Origin: Anaerotruncus colihominis
GTDB lineage: Bacteria > Bacillota > Clostridia > Oscillospirales > Ruminococcaceae
DNA length: 64,000 bases
Direction of reading: 5' to 3'
NCBI RefSeq assembly: GCF_010206195.1
Contig: NZ_VIQT01000010.1
Span: 124,001-188,000 of the forward strand
Shown here: in pieces, positions 50,089-59,047 of the stretch
Numbering within the stretch: position 1 is the first letter of the stretch
How the letters are laid out: every line of letters starts with the position of its first letter
Notes under the pieces: generated by a model
Told to the model about the DNA's origin: nothing
Seen by the model: only the letters and a program-made list of their open reading frames with translations
Database searches by the model: none
Made by a program: the position numbers and the translations under genes

Positions 50089-50823
50089 ATGATTTTTAAG
50101 CGATATGGTTTGATCGCGCACCGCGGCCTGCATGACCGCGCGCGGGGGGTCCCTGAAAATTCGCTCCCTGCTTTCGAATGCGCTGTCGCCGGGGGATATG
50201 CGATTGAATTGGATATCCATTTGACAAAGGACGGACAGGCGGTTGTCTTTCATGACGACACACTTATGCGGATGACTGGCAAAAGCGGCAACATTCAGGA
50301 TCGCACCTATGCCGAGCTGCAAACGCTGGCGCTTGATGGAACAAACTGCCGCATCCCGTTATTTCGGGACGTACTGTTGTGTGTGAACGGACGCGTCCCA
50401 TTGTTGGTCGAATTGAAGAATAAGGGGCTGCCAGGCGCTTTGGAGCAGACATTCATTCGGCTTATCCGCGACTATCCAGGTCCGTATATCGTGGAGTCAT
50501 TCAACCCGCTTACCATCTGGTGGCTGCGCCGGCATGCGCCTCAGATTATCCGCGGGCAGCTTGCTTGTATGGAGTACGACGGAATACGGCCGGGACTGCG
50601 CACCTTTATTTTAAGCCGGATGCTGTTTAACTGTCTTGCACGGCCGCACTTTATTTCGTATCGCCTGAGCGATATTACAGAACGCCTCTCCAAAAAGTGC
50701 AGGCGCCAACGCATTCCGCTTTTATGCTGGACTGTGCGTCAAAAGGATGAATTTGACAAAGCCCGCCGTCTCTGCGACGGCGCTATTTTCGAACAGATCC
50801 GGCCGCCCCTCCGATCTTTTTGA
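50089..50823 (+). CDS. glycerophosphodiester phosphodiesterase
   Basis: 244 residues, no signal peptide. GDPD motifs: 'LIAHRGLHDRARGVPENSLP' (His-Arg and the Glu ligand), 'IELDIHLTKDGQAVVFHDDT' (Glu-x-Asp ligands and the second His), and later 'PLLVELKNKG' and 'GPYIVESFNP'. It splits glycerophosphodiesters into glycerol 3-phosphate and an alcohol in the cytosol. GAGG precedes the ATG. Confidence 0.93.
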   Translation: MIFKRYGLIAHRGLHDRARGVPENSLPAFECAVAGGYAIELDIHLTKDGQAVVFHDDTLMRMTGKSGNIQDRTYAELQTLALDGTNCRIPLFRDVLLCVNGRVPLLVELKNKGLPGALEQTFIRLIRDYPGPYIVESFNPLTIWWLRRHAPQIIRGQLACMEYDGIRPGLRTFILSRMLFNCLARPHFISYRLSDITERLSKKCRRQRIPLLCWTVRQKDEFDKARRLCDGAIFEQIRPPLRSF

Positions 50824-50845
50824 AAACACAGCCTGAATCCACAGC

Positions 50846-50894
50846 AAAAAGCACCCTTCACGCCGTCTTTTGCCAGCGCAAGGGTGCTTTTTTT
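50846..50894. terminator. bidirectional terminator
   Basis: AAAAAGCACCCTT pairs with AAGGGTGCTTTTTTT, between the converging GDPD and ispE genes. Confidence 0.8.
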
Positions 50895-50896
50895 AT

Positions 50897-51781
50897 TTAG
50901 TCGCGCGTATCAAGCACAACCGCGCCATAGCCAACCGGACGCGTCAAAAAAACGCCCTCCGCTAACCCATAAAGCTTACGCATACAATGCTTCGCTTGCC
51001 CGCGCGATGTAAACAGGCCAAAAACTGCCGATCCGCTTCCCGTCATCATAGCTCCGGATGCTCCGCAGGCCAACATGACAGCACGGATTTCTTCAATTGC
51101 AGGCAGCCCGGCAACCTCGCTGAGTACATTACACATCTCCTTTGCAACCCCTTGCAGATCTGCCTGCTCCAGACAATGCACAAGGCGCTCCGTATCAGGA
51201 TGGCGGCGCGCGCCGCTGCGATCATACCTATGATAACTTTCAGCAGTTGAAATACCAGCCGCCGGCTTCGCAATCAAAATATGGCATGACGGAAACGCCG
51301 GCAATGTGGAGAATTCTTCCCCAACACCGCGCGCACGGCGCGTTCCGCCCATGATACAAAACGGTACATCCGCGCCGACTGTCACTCCGATCCTGCAAAG
51401 CGTATCTACATCCGCGCCAACGTTCAACAAACCGTTTAATCCCACCAGCACGCCGGCGGCGTCCGCACTTCCTCCAGCAAGTCCCGCTTCTGATGGAATC
51501 CGTTTCTGGATGTCAATGGAAATCGCTGTGTCCGGCCGGCCGAACCGCTCAAAAAAACGGCTGGCCGCAATATGCGCATAATTTGTTTCATCGCAGGGGA
51601 TACGCGGCTGATTGCAGGATATGTAAAGGCCCTGTCCGCTCATGCGCGAAATCGTAACCGTATCACACAGGCCAACCGACTGCATCACAGTATCAATATT
51701 GTGATATCCATTTTCACGTATGCCCGTGATATCCAATGAAAGGTTGATTTTCGCAGGTGCTTCGACCACAATCGATTTCAT
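50897..51781 (-). CDS. ispE: 4-diphosphocytidyl-2-C-methyl-D-erythritol kinase
   Basis: 294 residues, a GHMP kinase of the MEP isoprenoid pathway. N-terminal 'VEAPAKINLSLDITGIRENG' followed by 'YHNIDTVMQSVGL', the ATP loop 'PSEAGLAGGSADAAGVLVGL' and 'GASGAMMTGSGSAVFGLF' are the three GHMP motifs. ATG 51781 has GGGGG seven bases before it. The palindromic repeats at 51816-52114 lie in its 5' region. Confidence 0.95.
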   Translation of the reverse strand: MKSIVVEAPAKINLSLDITGIRENGYHNIDTVMQSVGLCDTVTISRMSGQGLYISCNQPRIPCDETNYAHIAASRFFERFGRPDTAISIDIQKRIPSEAGLAGGSADAAGVLVGLNGLLNVGADVDTLCRIGVTVGADVPFCIMGGTRRARGVGEEFSTLPAFPSCHILIAKPAAGISTAESYHRYDRSGARRHPDTERLVHCLEQADLQGVAKEMCNVLSEVAGLPAIEEIRAVMLACGASGAMMTGSGSAVFGLFTSRGQAKHCMRKLYGLAEGVFLTRPVGYGAVVLDTRD

Positions 51782-51815
51782 CCGCAAGCCCCCATTTCCT
51801 TTGACTGTATGTTCA

Positions 51816-52114
51816 TTGCACCACAGCGGCAAGCCCTTTCGGGCTTGGCTGCCGCAAAGCGGCAGCTAAACCAGCAGTGCTGGTTTTGGCTGTGGTGTAA
51901 CATGCGCAGCCCGCTGTTTTGCAGCGGTAGCCGCCAAATGGCGGCTGCAAACGGCAAAGCCGTTTGCACTGCGCATATTGTACCACAGCGTCAGCGAAAC
52001 TGGCAAAGCCGGTTTCAGCAGCGGTGCAGCATGTGCAACCCGCTGTTTCACAGCGGTCGCCGCCGGATGACGGCTGCAAACGGCCAAGCCGTTTGCCCTG
52101 CGCATATTGTACCA
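51816..52114. repeat. two tandem copies of the compound palindromic element
   Basis: Boundary octamers TTGCACCA (51816), TTGTACCA (51978) and TTGTACCA (52107) define units of 162 and 129 bp. Both resemble the element at 45900-46069 throughout, with hairpins kept; the shorter copy lacks the 33-bp segment that holds the AAGCCC/GGGCTT hairpin. Both lengths are multiples of three. They fill the gap between ispE and the DUF362-ferredoxin gene. Confidence 0.8.
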
Positions 52115-52137
52115 CAGGCGGTTTAAATTGGAAAGAC

Positions 52138-53292
52138 TTATCTTGATTTAGAAAACAAACGAAACAGCTTAACTGTGTGCACATCAATTGCACGCACTGG
52201 ACACATCTCCTGACAGCAGAAGCAATGGATACAGTTTGACAGATCGATTTTTGCTTTTTTATTTTCAATCCGGATCGTCTTTGCCGGACAACTTTCCGCG
52301 CAGCGGCCACAGCCCACGCAATCGCGTGGGCGCACATGCGGACGCGGCGCGAGCTTTGGTTCAATCCTGCGCACCACAGCGGCGAGCGGCGCAGGAATAT
52401 TATTTGTGAAGTCGAGCCGTTTGGAATCAGGCGGCAAAAAATCATCAAAGGGCGGCGGCAGAGCATCGCCCAGGATAATCGCCTGTGACCAATCCTGTGG
52501 GCACAAGCCTCGTTCGATTGCATCGGCGACTGTAGGCACCTGGCGCGGCGTCAACCCGATCAAATGCGCCATTACAAGATCAAGCGCATATAAGCCGTCG
52601 AATCGCGCGGCCGCAGTAAAACCAAGCGGCCGCGCACGGCCGCCAGTCGGACCGTTTCCTTCCATTGCCGTCACCGCGTCCACGATCGTCAAGGCCGGCC
52701 GCACCAACAACGACAAGTCTGTCAGCATCCGCGCAAACGCGTCTGTATCCGGAAAGCGATAATGCAATTGGGGCTTGAGCAGCCCCGGAATACATCCAAA
52801 CAGGTTTTTTACGCCACAGGAAAGCATAGTCATGCAATGGGTTTTCAGTTTGCACAAATTGATCACACAGTCCGCGTCTGCCACCGGATCGATTATATCA
52901 AATGTACGGCAAAGAGCTGCGTCCGCTCCGCGCATCTCCCGCGAACCAACCGCGGTATTCAGCTTAACGCCGCATTTTTTCGCCACGGCTTCCATACCGG
53001 TCGCCGCATAGGACGCTGTCAATAGCTGCGGCGTATACAGCCCGCCCGGGCTGTCGGCGATGGTAATATCGCGCACACCCATCGCCTGAAGCTGGTATAC
53101 AACCGCTTCAACAAGCGCAGGATGCGTTGTGGCGGCACGCTCTGGGCCGCAGCGCATAATCAGATTTGGTTTGATCGTAACACGCACATCCGGCGCAATC
53201 TGAATATTTAACAGTTCAAAATGGCGCTGGACTGCACTTCGCAGATCTGTTTCGTTGTAACTGTCTGTATGGAGAAATGAAAGTTCGGACAT
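52138..53292 (-). CDS. DUF362 protein with C-terminal 2[4Fe-4S] ferredoxin
   Basis: 384 residues. The DUF362 domain spans about residues 1-290 ('VTIKPNLIMRCGPERAATTH', 'DSPGGLYTPQLL', 'INLCKLKTHCMTMLSCGVKN'), and the tail has 'CVGCGRCAESCPAKTI' and 'CIHCFCCQEMCPVRAI', two [4Fe-4S] binding sets. This fused form is the common one in anaerobes and is presumed to be an electron-transfer protein. AAAGGAG precedes ATG 53292. Third DUF362 protein in the window. Confidence 0.9.
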   Translation of the reverse strand: MSELSFLHTDSYNETDLRSAVQRHFELLNIQIAPDVRVTIKPNLIMRCGPERAATTHPALVEAVVYQLQAMGVRDITIADSPGGLYTPQLLTASYAATGMEAVAKKCGVKLNTAVGSREMRGADAALCRTFDIIDPVADADCVINLCKLKTHCMTMLSCGVKNLFGCIPGLLKPQLHYRFPDTDAFARMLTDLSLLVRPALTIVDAVTAMEGNGPTGGRARPLGFTAAARFDGLYALDLVMAHLIGLTPRQVPTVADAIERGLCPQDWSQAIILGDALPPPFDDFLPPDSKRLDFTNNIPAPLAAVVRRIEPKLAPRPHVRPRDCVGCGRCAESCPAKTIRIENKKAKIDLSNCIHCFCCQEMCPVRAIDVHTVKLFRLFSKSR

Positions 53293-53302
53293 GGTACATC
53301 TC

Positions 53303-53500
53303 CTTTGGGCAGGGCGGCGCGGCCCCGCGCGCAAAGCGCGCGGGAAGCGCGAAGGCCCGCCCGATCATCATGGCGCTTTGCCAAACCAGCTGCGTTGATG
53401 CTTGTATCAACGGCAAATGATACATCTAGCCAAGGCGGGGCCTTCGCGCCGGCGCTGTCCCAAAGGGACAGCGCGCCGCGCCGCCTCCTCCCATCCCTGT
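53303..53500. repeat. large nested palindrome
   Basis: About 195 bp built from nested stems: GGGCGGCGCGG...CCGCGCCGCC outside, GCGCGC-AAA-GCGCGC, GCGCGAAGGCC..CGCC with GGCGGGGCCTTCGCGC, GCGCTGTCCC-AAA-GGGACAGCGC, and GTTGAT-gcttgt-ATCAAC at the centre. It fills the space between the DUF362-ferredoxin gene and the Nif3-like gene, and has the same many-armed design as the other repeats but no shared sequence. Confidence 0.7.
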
Positions 53501-53508
53501 TAAACGTA

Positions 53509-54276
53509 TCAGATCACCGTCGCACTGTCGACACCACAACGCGCGACCGCAATCTGCACATCGCCGCAGACCGAGCGTGCAAGGTCCGCAAGGTACGGCA
53601 CGACAAGGTTTTCCGTGCCAAAATGGCCCGCATCGATCAACGTGACGCCGCGGTGCGCAGCGTCGAGCATAACATCATGCTTGATATCGCCCGTTACAAG
53701 CGCCTGACAGCCTTTTTCAACCGCCGCATCAAGCAAACTGCCGCCCGAGCCTCCGCAAACCGCGACGCGTTCAACAACCCGGCCGCCGTCACAATAACGT
53801 ACGGCTGGTAAATCCAGCATCCGTTTAACATAATAAGCAAATTCCGGCGGGGCCATCCCGCGTTCCAGTACACCGGCGCGTCCCATCCCATCAGGAGTAC
53901 GCGTCAGTTCCAACACCTCGATTTCATTGAGTGCGAGCTTTTGTGCGAGCAGATCATTGACGCCGCCTTTGGCGATATCAAGATTTGTATGCGCACTGAT
54001 CACAGAGATTCCTGCGCGAACCAGTTTCCATACAAGCGTATCAGATGTGACTCGTTTCATCGCATGGAAAATCACCGGATGGTGCGTCACAATCAAATTC
54101 GCGCCTCGCGATACGGCCTCGTCAATCACGCTGTCCGTCACATCGAGCGCCACCAGCACGCCGCGCACCTGTTCATTTGGATCGCCCACCAACAGACCGG
54201 AGTTATCAAAATCCAGCGCCAGTGTAAAATCTGCCGCCGCGTCAATCGCGGCATAAACCATTTGGACAGTTGCCAT
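53509..54276 (-). CDS. Nif3-like dinuclear metal centre protein
   Basis: 255 residues. Metal ligands of the Nif3/DUF34 family are visible: 'LIVTHHPVIFHAMKRV', 'ISAHTNLDIAKGGVNDLLA' and the late 'DAGHFGTENLVVPYLA'; 'FDNSGLLVGDPNEQVRGVLV' is the usual opening. Exact function is unsettled (metal chaperone or hydrolase). AGGGAGG precedes ATG 54276. Pairing with trmK is a conserved arrangement in Firmicutes. Confidence 0.93.
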   Translation of the reverse strand: MATVQMVYAAIDAAADFTLALDFDNSGLLVGDPNEQVRGVLVALDVTDSVIDEAVSRGANLIVTHHPVIFHAMKRVTSDTLVWKLVRAGISVISAHTNLDIAKGGVNDLLAQKLALNEIEVLELTRTPDGMGRAGVLERGMAPPEFAYYVKRMLDLPAVRYCDGGRVVERVAVCGGSGGSLLDAAVEKGCQALVTGDIKHDVMLDAAHRGVTLIDAGHFGTENLVVPYLADLARSVCGDVQIAVARCGVDSATVI

Positions 54277-54278
54277 TT

Positions 54279-54974
54279 TTATATTCCTCCCTGTTCCAGA
54301 CACTTGATCAGCGCCTCGTATCGCTCCAGGCGCATATGTGAAGCAGCAGCCTTTTTTAATCCCTCATACTGCTCCCGCACAAGCCGTGCCGCCTTGGCGA
54401 CGTATTGGCGTGCATCCGGGCTGTGATCATCAAGCAGCAAACCACACAGCGCAAACGCATCGTCTAGCTCGCAAGGCGGCGCGCCAGTATAAGAAACTTG
54501 CATAACGGCATATGGAAAATCTCCCGATACAACGGCCGTTTCCTTTAACACCACAAACCCATTTTGATACAGGCTGCGCCGCAGGCGGTCCGCCTTTGTC
54601 ATCGGCTGTAAAATAAAACGCAATTTTGGATCGCGCGTCCAAGGCTGCGCATCAATGATTCCCCAGATTGTTTCGCCGCCCATACCGGCAATTACAATAT
54701 CCTCAACCTCGCCCGCCTGAAGTCCCATAAGTCCATTGCAGCAGATCAAGCCAACCCGATTGCGCACACCATATTCAGACAATGTAAAAGCCGCCTTGGC
54801 AAGCGGCTTTTCATGGACATCGCATGCATATCCGCCGGGAATCTGCCCGCTAGCTGTGAGCCATGCAATCAGATAGCCGTGGTCGCAGCCGATATCAGCA
54901 CAGCACACGCCGCGGCGCACAAGCGCCGCGGCTGCGGCCAGCCGCGCGTCCAGCTTCGGCAGGCGGCGCGCCAT
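54279..54974 (-). CDS. trmK: tRNA (adenine(22)-N1)-methyltransferase
   Basis: 231 residues. 'GVCCADIGCDHGYLIAWLTA' is the SAM-binding motif I, and 'GEVEDIVIAGMGGETIWGII' is the family signature of TrmK, which methylates A22 of tRNA. The ATG overlaps the stop of the DUF1858 gene (TAATG) and is directly followed by the Nif3-like gene, the common order. Confidence 0.93.
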   Translation of the reverse strand: MARRLPKLDARLAAAAALVRRGVCCADIGCDHGYLIAWLTASGQIPGGYACDVHEKPLAKAAFTLSEYGVRNRVGLICCNGLMGLQAGEVEDIVIAGMGGETIWGIIDAQPWTRDPKLRFILQPMTKADRLRRSLYQNGFVVLKETAVVSGDFPYAVMQVSYTGAPPCELDDAFALCGLLLDDHSPDARQYVAKAARLVREQYEGLKKAAASHMRLERYEALIKCLEQGGI

Positions 54975-55168
54975 TAGTCTTTCGTCCCGTTGAGCTGCTC
55001 GAGCAGGCGCGCGCAATCTGCTCCATGTACTTCGCAGGCTTGCTCGATTGTTTCACCGCGCGATGAGGGGCAGCCCAGGCAATGCATCCCCATTTCCAAA
55101 AAATAGCGCGCCAGAGATTCGTCATTGTCGAGCACTTCGCCAACCAGGGAATCCTTTGTATACTTCAT
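54974..55168 (-). CDS. DUF1858 domain protein
   Basis: 64 residues. 'YTKDSLVGEVLDNDESLARY' and 'GMHCLGCPSSRGETIEQACE' match the DUF1858 family, small helical proteins with a CxGC motif often linked to hybrid-cluster or iron-sulfur proteins. GGAGG precedes the ATG. Overlaps trmK by one base. Confidence 0.88.
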   Translation of the reverse strand: MKYTKDSLVGEVLDNDESLARYFLEMGMHCLGCPSSRGETIEQACEVHGADCARLLEQLNGTKD

Positions 55169-55232
55169 TGTTTTTCCTCCGTTTCATATCATTCAGGGGT
55201 CTGCGTCAGGCCCTCCGCCTTCACGAGAAATT

Positions 55233-56240
55233 TTATGCCCGCAAATACATGTCGAGCCGATCGTCCTCTAAAAATGCGCTGCGAGATGGATTTCCTTCCG
55301 CACGATGGATGACACCCTCTGTCAGATCATACAGAGAGGACCAAACTGTATCCGCACCCTTGGTGCTGTCATATTGGCAGAGAAATCCCATCTGCCCGGA
55401 CAACAGCGACTCGGCAAATTCAGGGGTATACGGCATGCCGGTTTGAAAAGCATTCCGCAATGTCTCATACCGGCAGTGGGAAAACCAGTCGTCCACATCT
55501 GTGGGTTGATAGATCTGCATATCCGGATGATTAAAATGATTTGTTGTAAACACAAACGGCTGCTCCGGACGCGGCCGAAGCACTGCAATATGTTCACAAT
55601 TGCACTCCACCGCGGCCAGGTCGCCGCTTTGGTCAGCGAGGATCAACACCTGTGCCGAGGCAATTGGCAGCCGGTGCAGCATCGCAAGCGCCTCCTGGGT
55701 GCTGGCGCACGTCTCAAGCAGGCAGCGCACAAGCATTCCCGCGCCAAAGCCCGGCTTTTGGCAGACTGGGCATATAAAGGTCATACCGACAGCCAATCCG
55801 CATTCGTTAACGCCATCCTCAATTTCTGTCCAGGCCGTCGTGTTGCCGATAAAAGCATATGCGTGTTCCAGCGTGTAAAAGGCGCTGTCGCAAAATGGCG
55901 CGATGCTGGCGAAAAAATCGCTGTTTCTGCCAAGCATTGTTTTTCCATCCGCACAAAACGCAAAACAGGAACAATGTATTTGAGGCGCAAAACTGTACAT
56001 TGAGAGTAAAAACGCTGCAACTGTCTCACGATCCAGGTCCGCCCCATCCGCCATGCCCCAAATCTCGTCGAGAACAGCTGGATAAAACGCCTCATACAGC
56101 GGGATGCTGGCACGTGTAAAGGTCATCCGCGCTTTTGACTGCTGAAAATGCGTCAATGGATTGATTCCCTGCGCCCGCAGAGCCTGTCCATAACACAACC
56201 CTGCTTCATAATGCGTACCACTCCATCTGGAATGAATCAT
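55233..56240 (-). CDS. C45 family autoproteolytic acyltransferase/hydrolase
   Basis: 335 residues. The putative nucleophile is in 'QIHCSCFAFCADGKTMLGRN', a C-x-x-F...GRN pattern like acyl-CoA:6-APA acyltransferases, with 'VNECGLAVGMTFICPV' and 'FVFTTNHFNHPDM' as later blocks. Such Ntn hydrolases cleave themselves before the Cys. Substrate unknown, no signal peptide. AAAGGGGAG precedes the ATG. Second Ntn-type amidase in the window, distinct from the one at 12314-13510. Confidence 0.82.
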   Translation of the reverse strand: MIHSRWSGTHYEAGLCYGQALRAQGINPLTHFQQSKARMTFTRASIPLYEAFYPAVLDEIWGMADGADLDRETVAAFLLSMYSFAPQIHCSCFAFCADGKTMLGRNSDFFASIAPFCDSAFYTLEHAYAFIGNTTAWTEIEDGVNECGLAVGMTFICPVCQKPGFGAGMLVRCLLETCASTQEALAMLHRLPIASAQVLILADQSGDLAAVECNCEHIAVLRPRPEQPFVFTTNHFNHPDMQIYQPTDVDDWFSHCRYETLRNAFQTGMPYTPEFAESLLSGQMGFLCQYDSTKGADTVWSSLYDLTEGVIHRAEGNPSRSAFLEDDRLDMYLRA

Positions 56241-56365
56241 AAAACGCTCCCCTTTGTCAAAATGAGAGCTAACGTTAACCCTTAGATAGAGCGTACTTCA
56301 TTAAAAAATTTATGTCAATGAACAAACTGTGAACAATTACAGCCGCCAAGTCAATCCGACAAAAA

Positions 56366-56391
56366 GGCCGCCGTTTGATTTAACGGCGGCC
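56366..56391 (-). terminator. terminator
   Basis: GGCCGCCGTT-TGATTT-AACGGCGGCC, followed on the minus strand by TTTTTG, after the zinc-ribbon gene. Confidence 0.85.
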
Positions 56392-56414
56392 CTGAAAAGC
56401 TGTTCCAGAAAAAA

Positions 56415-56693
56415 TTACTGGTTTTCCTTCATCTTGGCAAAGCACTCGGAACAATAAACCGGACGGTCCTCCCGCGGCTGGAACGGAACCTTGGCTTCGC
56501 AGCCACAGTTGGCGCAGACAGCGGTGAACATTTCCCTCTGGGGTCTGGCGTTGTTCTTGCGGGCGTCGCGGCAGGCTTTGCAGCGCTGCGGCTCATTGAC
56601 GAAGCCGCGCTCGGCGTAGAACTCCTGCTCACCAGCGGTGAAAACAAACTCGGATCCGCACTCTTTGCATGTTAATGTTTTGTCTGTGTACAT
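56415..56693 (-). CDS. zinc-ribbon protein
   Basis: 92 residues. Two pairs of zinc knuckles: 'LTCKECGSEFVFTAGEQEFY' with 'PQRCKACRDARK', and 'TAVCANCGCEAKVPFQ' with 'PVYCSECFAKMKE'. The first is the 'probable zinc-ribbon' domain widespread in Clostridia; function unknown, perhaps nucleic-acid binding. GAGG precedes ATG 56693. Confidence 0.88.
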   Translation of the reverse strand: MYTDKTLTCKECGSEFVFTAGEQEFYAERGFVNEPQRCKACRDARKNNARPQREMFTAVCANCGCEAKVPFQPREDRPVYCSECFAKMKENQ

Positions 56694-56833
56694 TTTGGTT
56701 ACCTCGCTTAAATTTTTGGATTTACCCGCTGGACTGAGTGGACCGAGATTGAAAACCAAGCTCTGCCAATGGCGCCAAAGGGTATTATATGCAATCCCTC
56801 TCGGGACTGTCACGAAAAAGGGGCGCGGACACG

Positions 56834-57442
56834 TCAGTCTAGGGTAAATACGTTCCGCAGCTTTCGCCGCACTCTTTGCAAGGCGTTGTCAACAGCTTTT
56901 GTAGAGGAACCGAGTTGCCTGGACATCTCCTCATAGGAGTAGGAGCTGAGATACAATCTTAATACCTGCCGTTCAAATGGGGACAAAAGAGTTTCAATCC
57001 GCCGGTTGCGCGCAGCAGATTCCTCGCTTGCAATCACCAGCTTTTCCGGATCTGTCTCCGGCGAAACCGCAGCAAGCAAATCTTCTGGAATTTCCCGCCC
57101 GCTGAGTGAAAGGTAACTGCGCATCGGCGCGTTTTTGTCGCGCATGTGCGCTGTCACCGCACTGAGCATCTTATTGTTGACGCATACAGCCGCAAATGTC
57201 CGAAAACTACCGGCCGTATCCTCCCGATAATTGCGCACCGCCTTCAGCAGCGCAATCATTCCTTCCTGGTAGACATCGTCAACATCCATAACGCCCCGCG
57301 CATAAGCGCGTGCACGCATACAGACAAGCGGTGTATAACGCTCTATCAAATCAGCCAGCGCCTCATCGTCGCCGTTTTTAGCGCGTTGGGCCAAGGTTTC
57401 GTCGGTAACGGCAAAAGATGCCGATATCGCCCGATTTGTCAT
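56834..57442 (-). CDS. sigH: sigma-H-like RNA polymerase sigma factor
   Basis: 202 residues. Region 2 'LIERYTPLVCMRARAYARG' and 'DVDDVYQEGMIALLKAVRNY', region 4 'LLSPFERQVLRLYLSSYSYE' with 'EMSRQLGSSTKAVDNALQRV'. Closest to sigma-H (Spo0H), which starts sporulation and stationary-phase genes. ATG 57442 has GGAGGAG upstream. A consensus sigma-A promoter lies about 50 bp further up. Confidence 0.85.
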   Translation of the reverse strand: MTNRAISASFAVTDETLAQRAKNGDDEALADLIERYTPLVCMRARAYARGVMDVDDVYQEGMIALLKAVRNYREDTAGSFRTFAAVCVNNKMLSAVTAHMRDKNAPMRSYLSLSGREIPEDLLAAVSPETDPEKLVIASEESAARNRRIETLLSPFERQVLRLYLSSYSYEEMSRQLGSSTKAVDNALQRVRRKLRNVFTLD

Positions 57443-57494
57443 AGCCGTCTTACTCCTCCGCCCGCCTGTCGCGACCAACCGAATTGATAAAAAC

Positions 57495-57523
57495 ATTATA
57501 TCCTGCGCGGGACATTTTGTCAA
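57495..57523 (-). promoter_or_regulatory. perfect consensus promoter of the sigH-like gene
   Basis: Minus strand: TTGACA (57523-57518), 17-bp spacer, TATAAT (57500-57495). Confidence 0.85.
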
Positions 57524-57596
57524 GCTTATAAAAAAATACTGGGGACATAGGGGGCATTTTTTTGACGAATTCTCCAAAAACGTGGTACGGAATGAT

Positions 57597-58955
57597 TCAG
57601 TCGCGGATCGTGATGTCGCGCAGCCACTTGAATCCGGCGATCCGAAACAGCGATATAATTGATTTCAATATTTCATCGCATTTGAGCACCAGGAACACCG
57701 CAGGCGCCGGCCAGCCAAGGCCAAGACCTGTCAAAAAGCCAAGCGGCACGGCGACAAGCCACAAAAATACAACCTCGCAGACCAATACAAATTTGGCGTC
57801 GCCGCCCGCGCGCAGGACGCCCACCATACCGATGACGGCCAACGATTGGAAAAAGACAATAAGCGCCCCGACATGCGTAATGCTGTGTGCGATGGCAATG
57901 GTATCGGCGGAGAAATCATAAAATGAAATCACAACCGGCCCAAGCAACAAAGTGACGACCGCTGAAAGAACGCCAAACATAACCGCAATCGCCATAAAGG
58001 TGACAGAACGCTGCTTTGCCTGTTCATATTCACCCGCGCCGATCGTGTTGCCAACAACCGTCAGCGCGGCGTTGCCAACGCCGAAGATCGCCACTGTGAC
58101 AAGCTGGTTCAGCACGGTATAGATACTGTTTGCCGCCACAAAATGCGTACCCATGCGCCCGATGACAACAGCGACCATCGACGCGCCCATTCCCCACATC
58201 AGCTCGTTGCCGATGACCGGGATGGAAATAAACACATATTTCCTGTATAATTCCCGGTTGCTTGGCAACAGGTCCCTTAGTGAAAAACGGATTTTATTTT
58301 CACGCCACAGCACATAGGTAAAGGCAATGGCAAACTCGAAGCAGCGCGCCGTCAACGTGGCGATCGCGCCGCCGCGCACCTCAAGACGCGGAGCGCCGAA
58401 CTTTCCGAAGATCAGTACATAGTTGAGCGATGTGTTGACAATGAGCGACGTTAAATAAACGGCAATTGAAATATTGACTGTTCCGACGGAACGCAGCATC
58501 ATAATTGCAATATTGGCCATCGCATAAAGCGGATAGGACCAACCCAGAATGCGCAAATATTGCACGCCATAATCAATCACGGCCTGTTCTGTCGTAAACA
58601 CACCCATAAACCGCTCCGGAATCAACAGGGCGACCAGCATGAACACAATCGATATGGCAAATCCAACCTTGAAGGTAATTGCCTGGACCCGTTTAATCAC
58701 AGCCGTATCGCGCTTGCCCCAATACTGCGAAATCAACACATTCGCGCCGCCCGCAACGCCAAAACAGACGACCATCAGCATAAACCAAAGCTGGTTTGCA
58801 ATCGACGTGGCCGACAGCTGCACCTCGCCAAGCTGCCCGATCATCAGGGTATCCATCATTGAAACCGCTACGGTGATGAGGTTTTGCAGGGCAATCGGAA
58901 TCGCGATCGCGGCTGTCGTTTTATAAAAGATTTTATCTCTTACGAATAATGTCAT
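57597..58955 (-). CDS. MATE family efflux transporter
   Basis: 452 residues, twelve predicted helices. 'IPIALQNLITVAVSMMDTLM', 'GVAGGANVLISQYWGKRD' and 'GVGNAALTVVGNTIGAGEYE' are MATE landmarks in the two halves. Exports drugs or metabolites with Na+ or H+. GAGAGG precedes ATG 58955. Intact, unlike the copy at 29588-30568. Confidence 0.92.
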   Translation of the reverse strand: MTLFVRDKIFYKTTAAIAIPIALQNLITVAVSMMDTLMIGQLGEVQLSATSIANQLWFMLMVVCFGVAGGANVLISQYWGKRDTAVIKRVQAITFKVGFAISIVFMLVALLIPERFMGVFTTEQAVIDYGVQYLRILGWSYPLYAMANIAIMMLRSVGTVNISIAVYLTSLIVNTSLNYVLIFGKFGAPRLEVRGGAIATLTARCFEFAIAFTYVLWRENKIRFSLRDLLPSNRELYRKYVFISIPVIGNELMWGMGASMVAVVIGRMGTHFVAANSIYTVLNQLVTVAIFGVGNAALTVVGNTIGAGEYEQAKQRSVTFMAIAVMFGVLSAVVTLLLGPVVISFYDFSADTIAIAHSITHVGALIVFFQSLAVIGMVGVLRAGGDAKFVLVCEVVFLWLVAVPLGFLTGLGLGWPAPAVFLVLKCDEILKSIISLFRIAGFKWLRDITIRD

Positions 58956-58995
58956 TTGTTTCCTCTCCAAAACAGAATCACAAAACCGAAAAAGG

Positions 58996-59016
58996 GGCGG
59001 GCCGTTTTGGCCCGCC
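58996..59016 (-). terminator. terminator after the peptidylprolyl isomerase gene
   Basis: GGCGGGCC-AAAAC-GGCCCGCC on the minus strand, then CCTTTTTC. Confidence 0.75.
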
Positions 59017-59047
59017 TTTCATACCCATGAATCCCTGCGGCGCACGT

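Noticed and set aside
51813-52523. A 236-codon minus-strand reading frame over the repeats and the DUF362 tail
   Set aside because: It overlaps a well-supported gene in another frame and its open part comes from the repeats.
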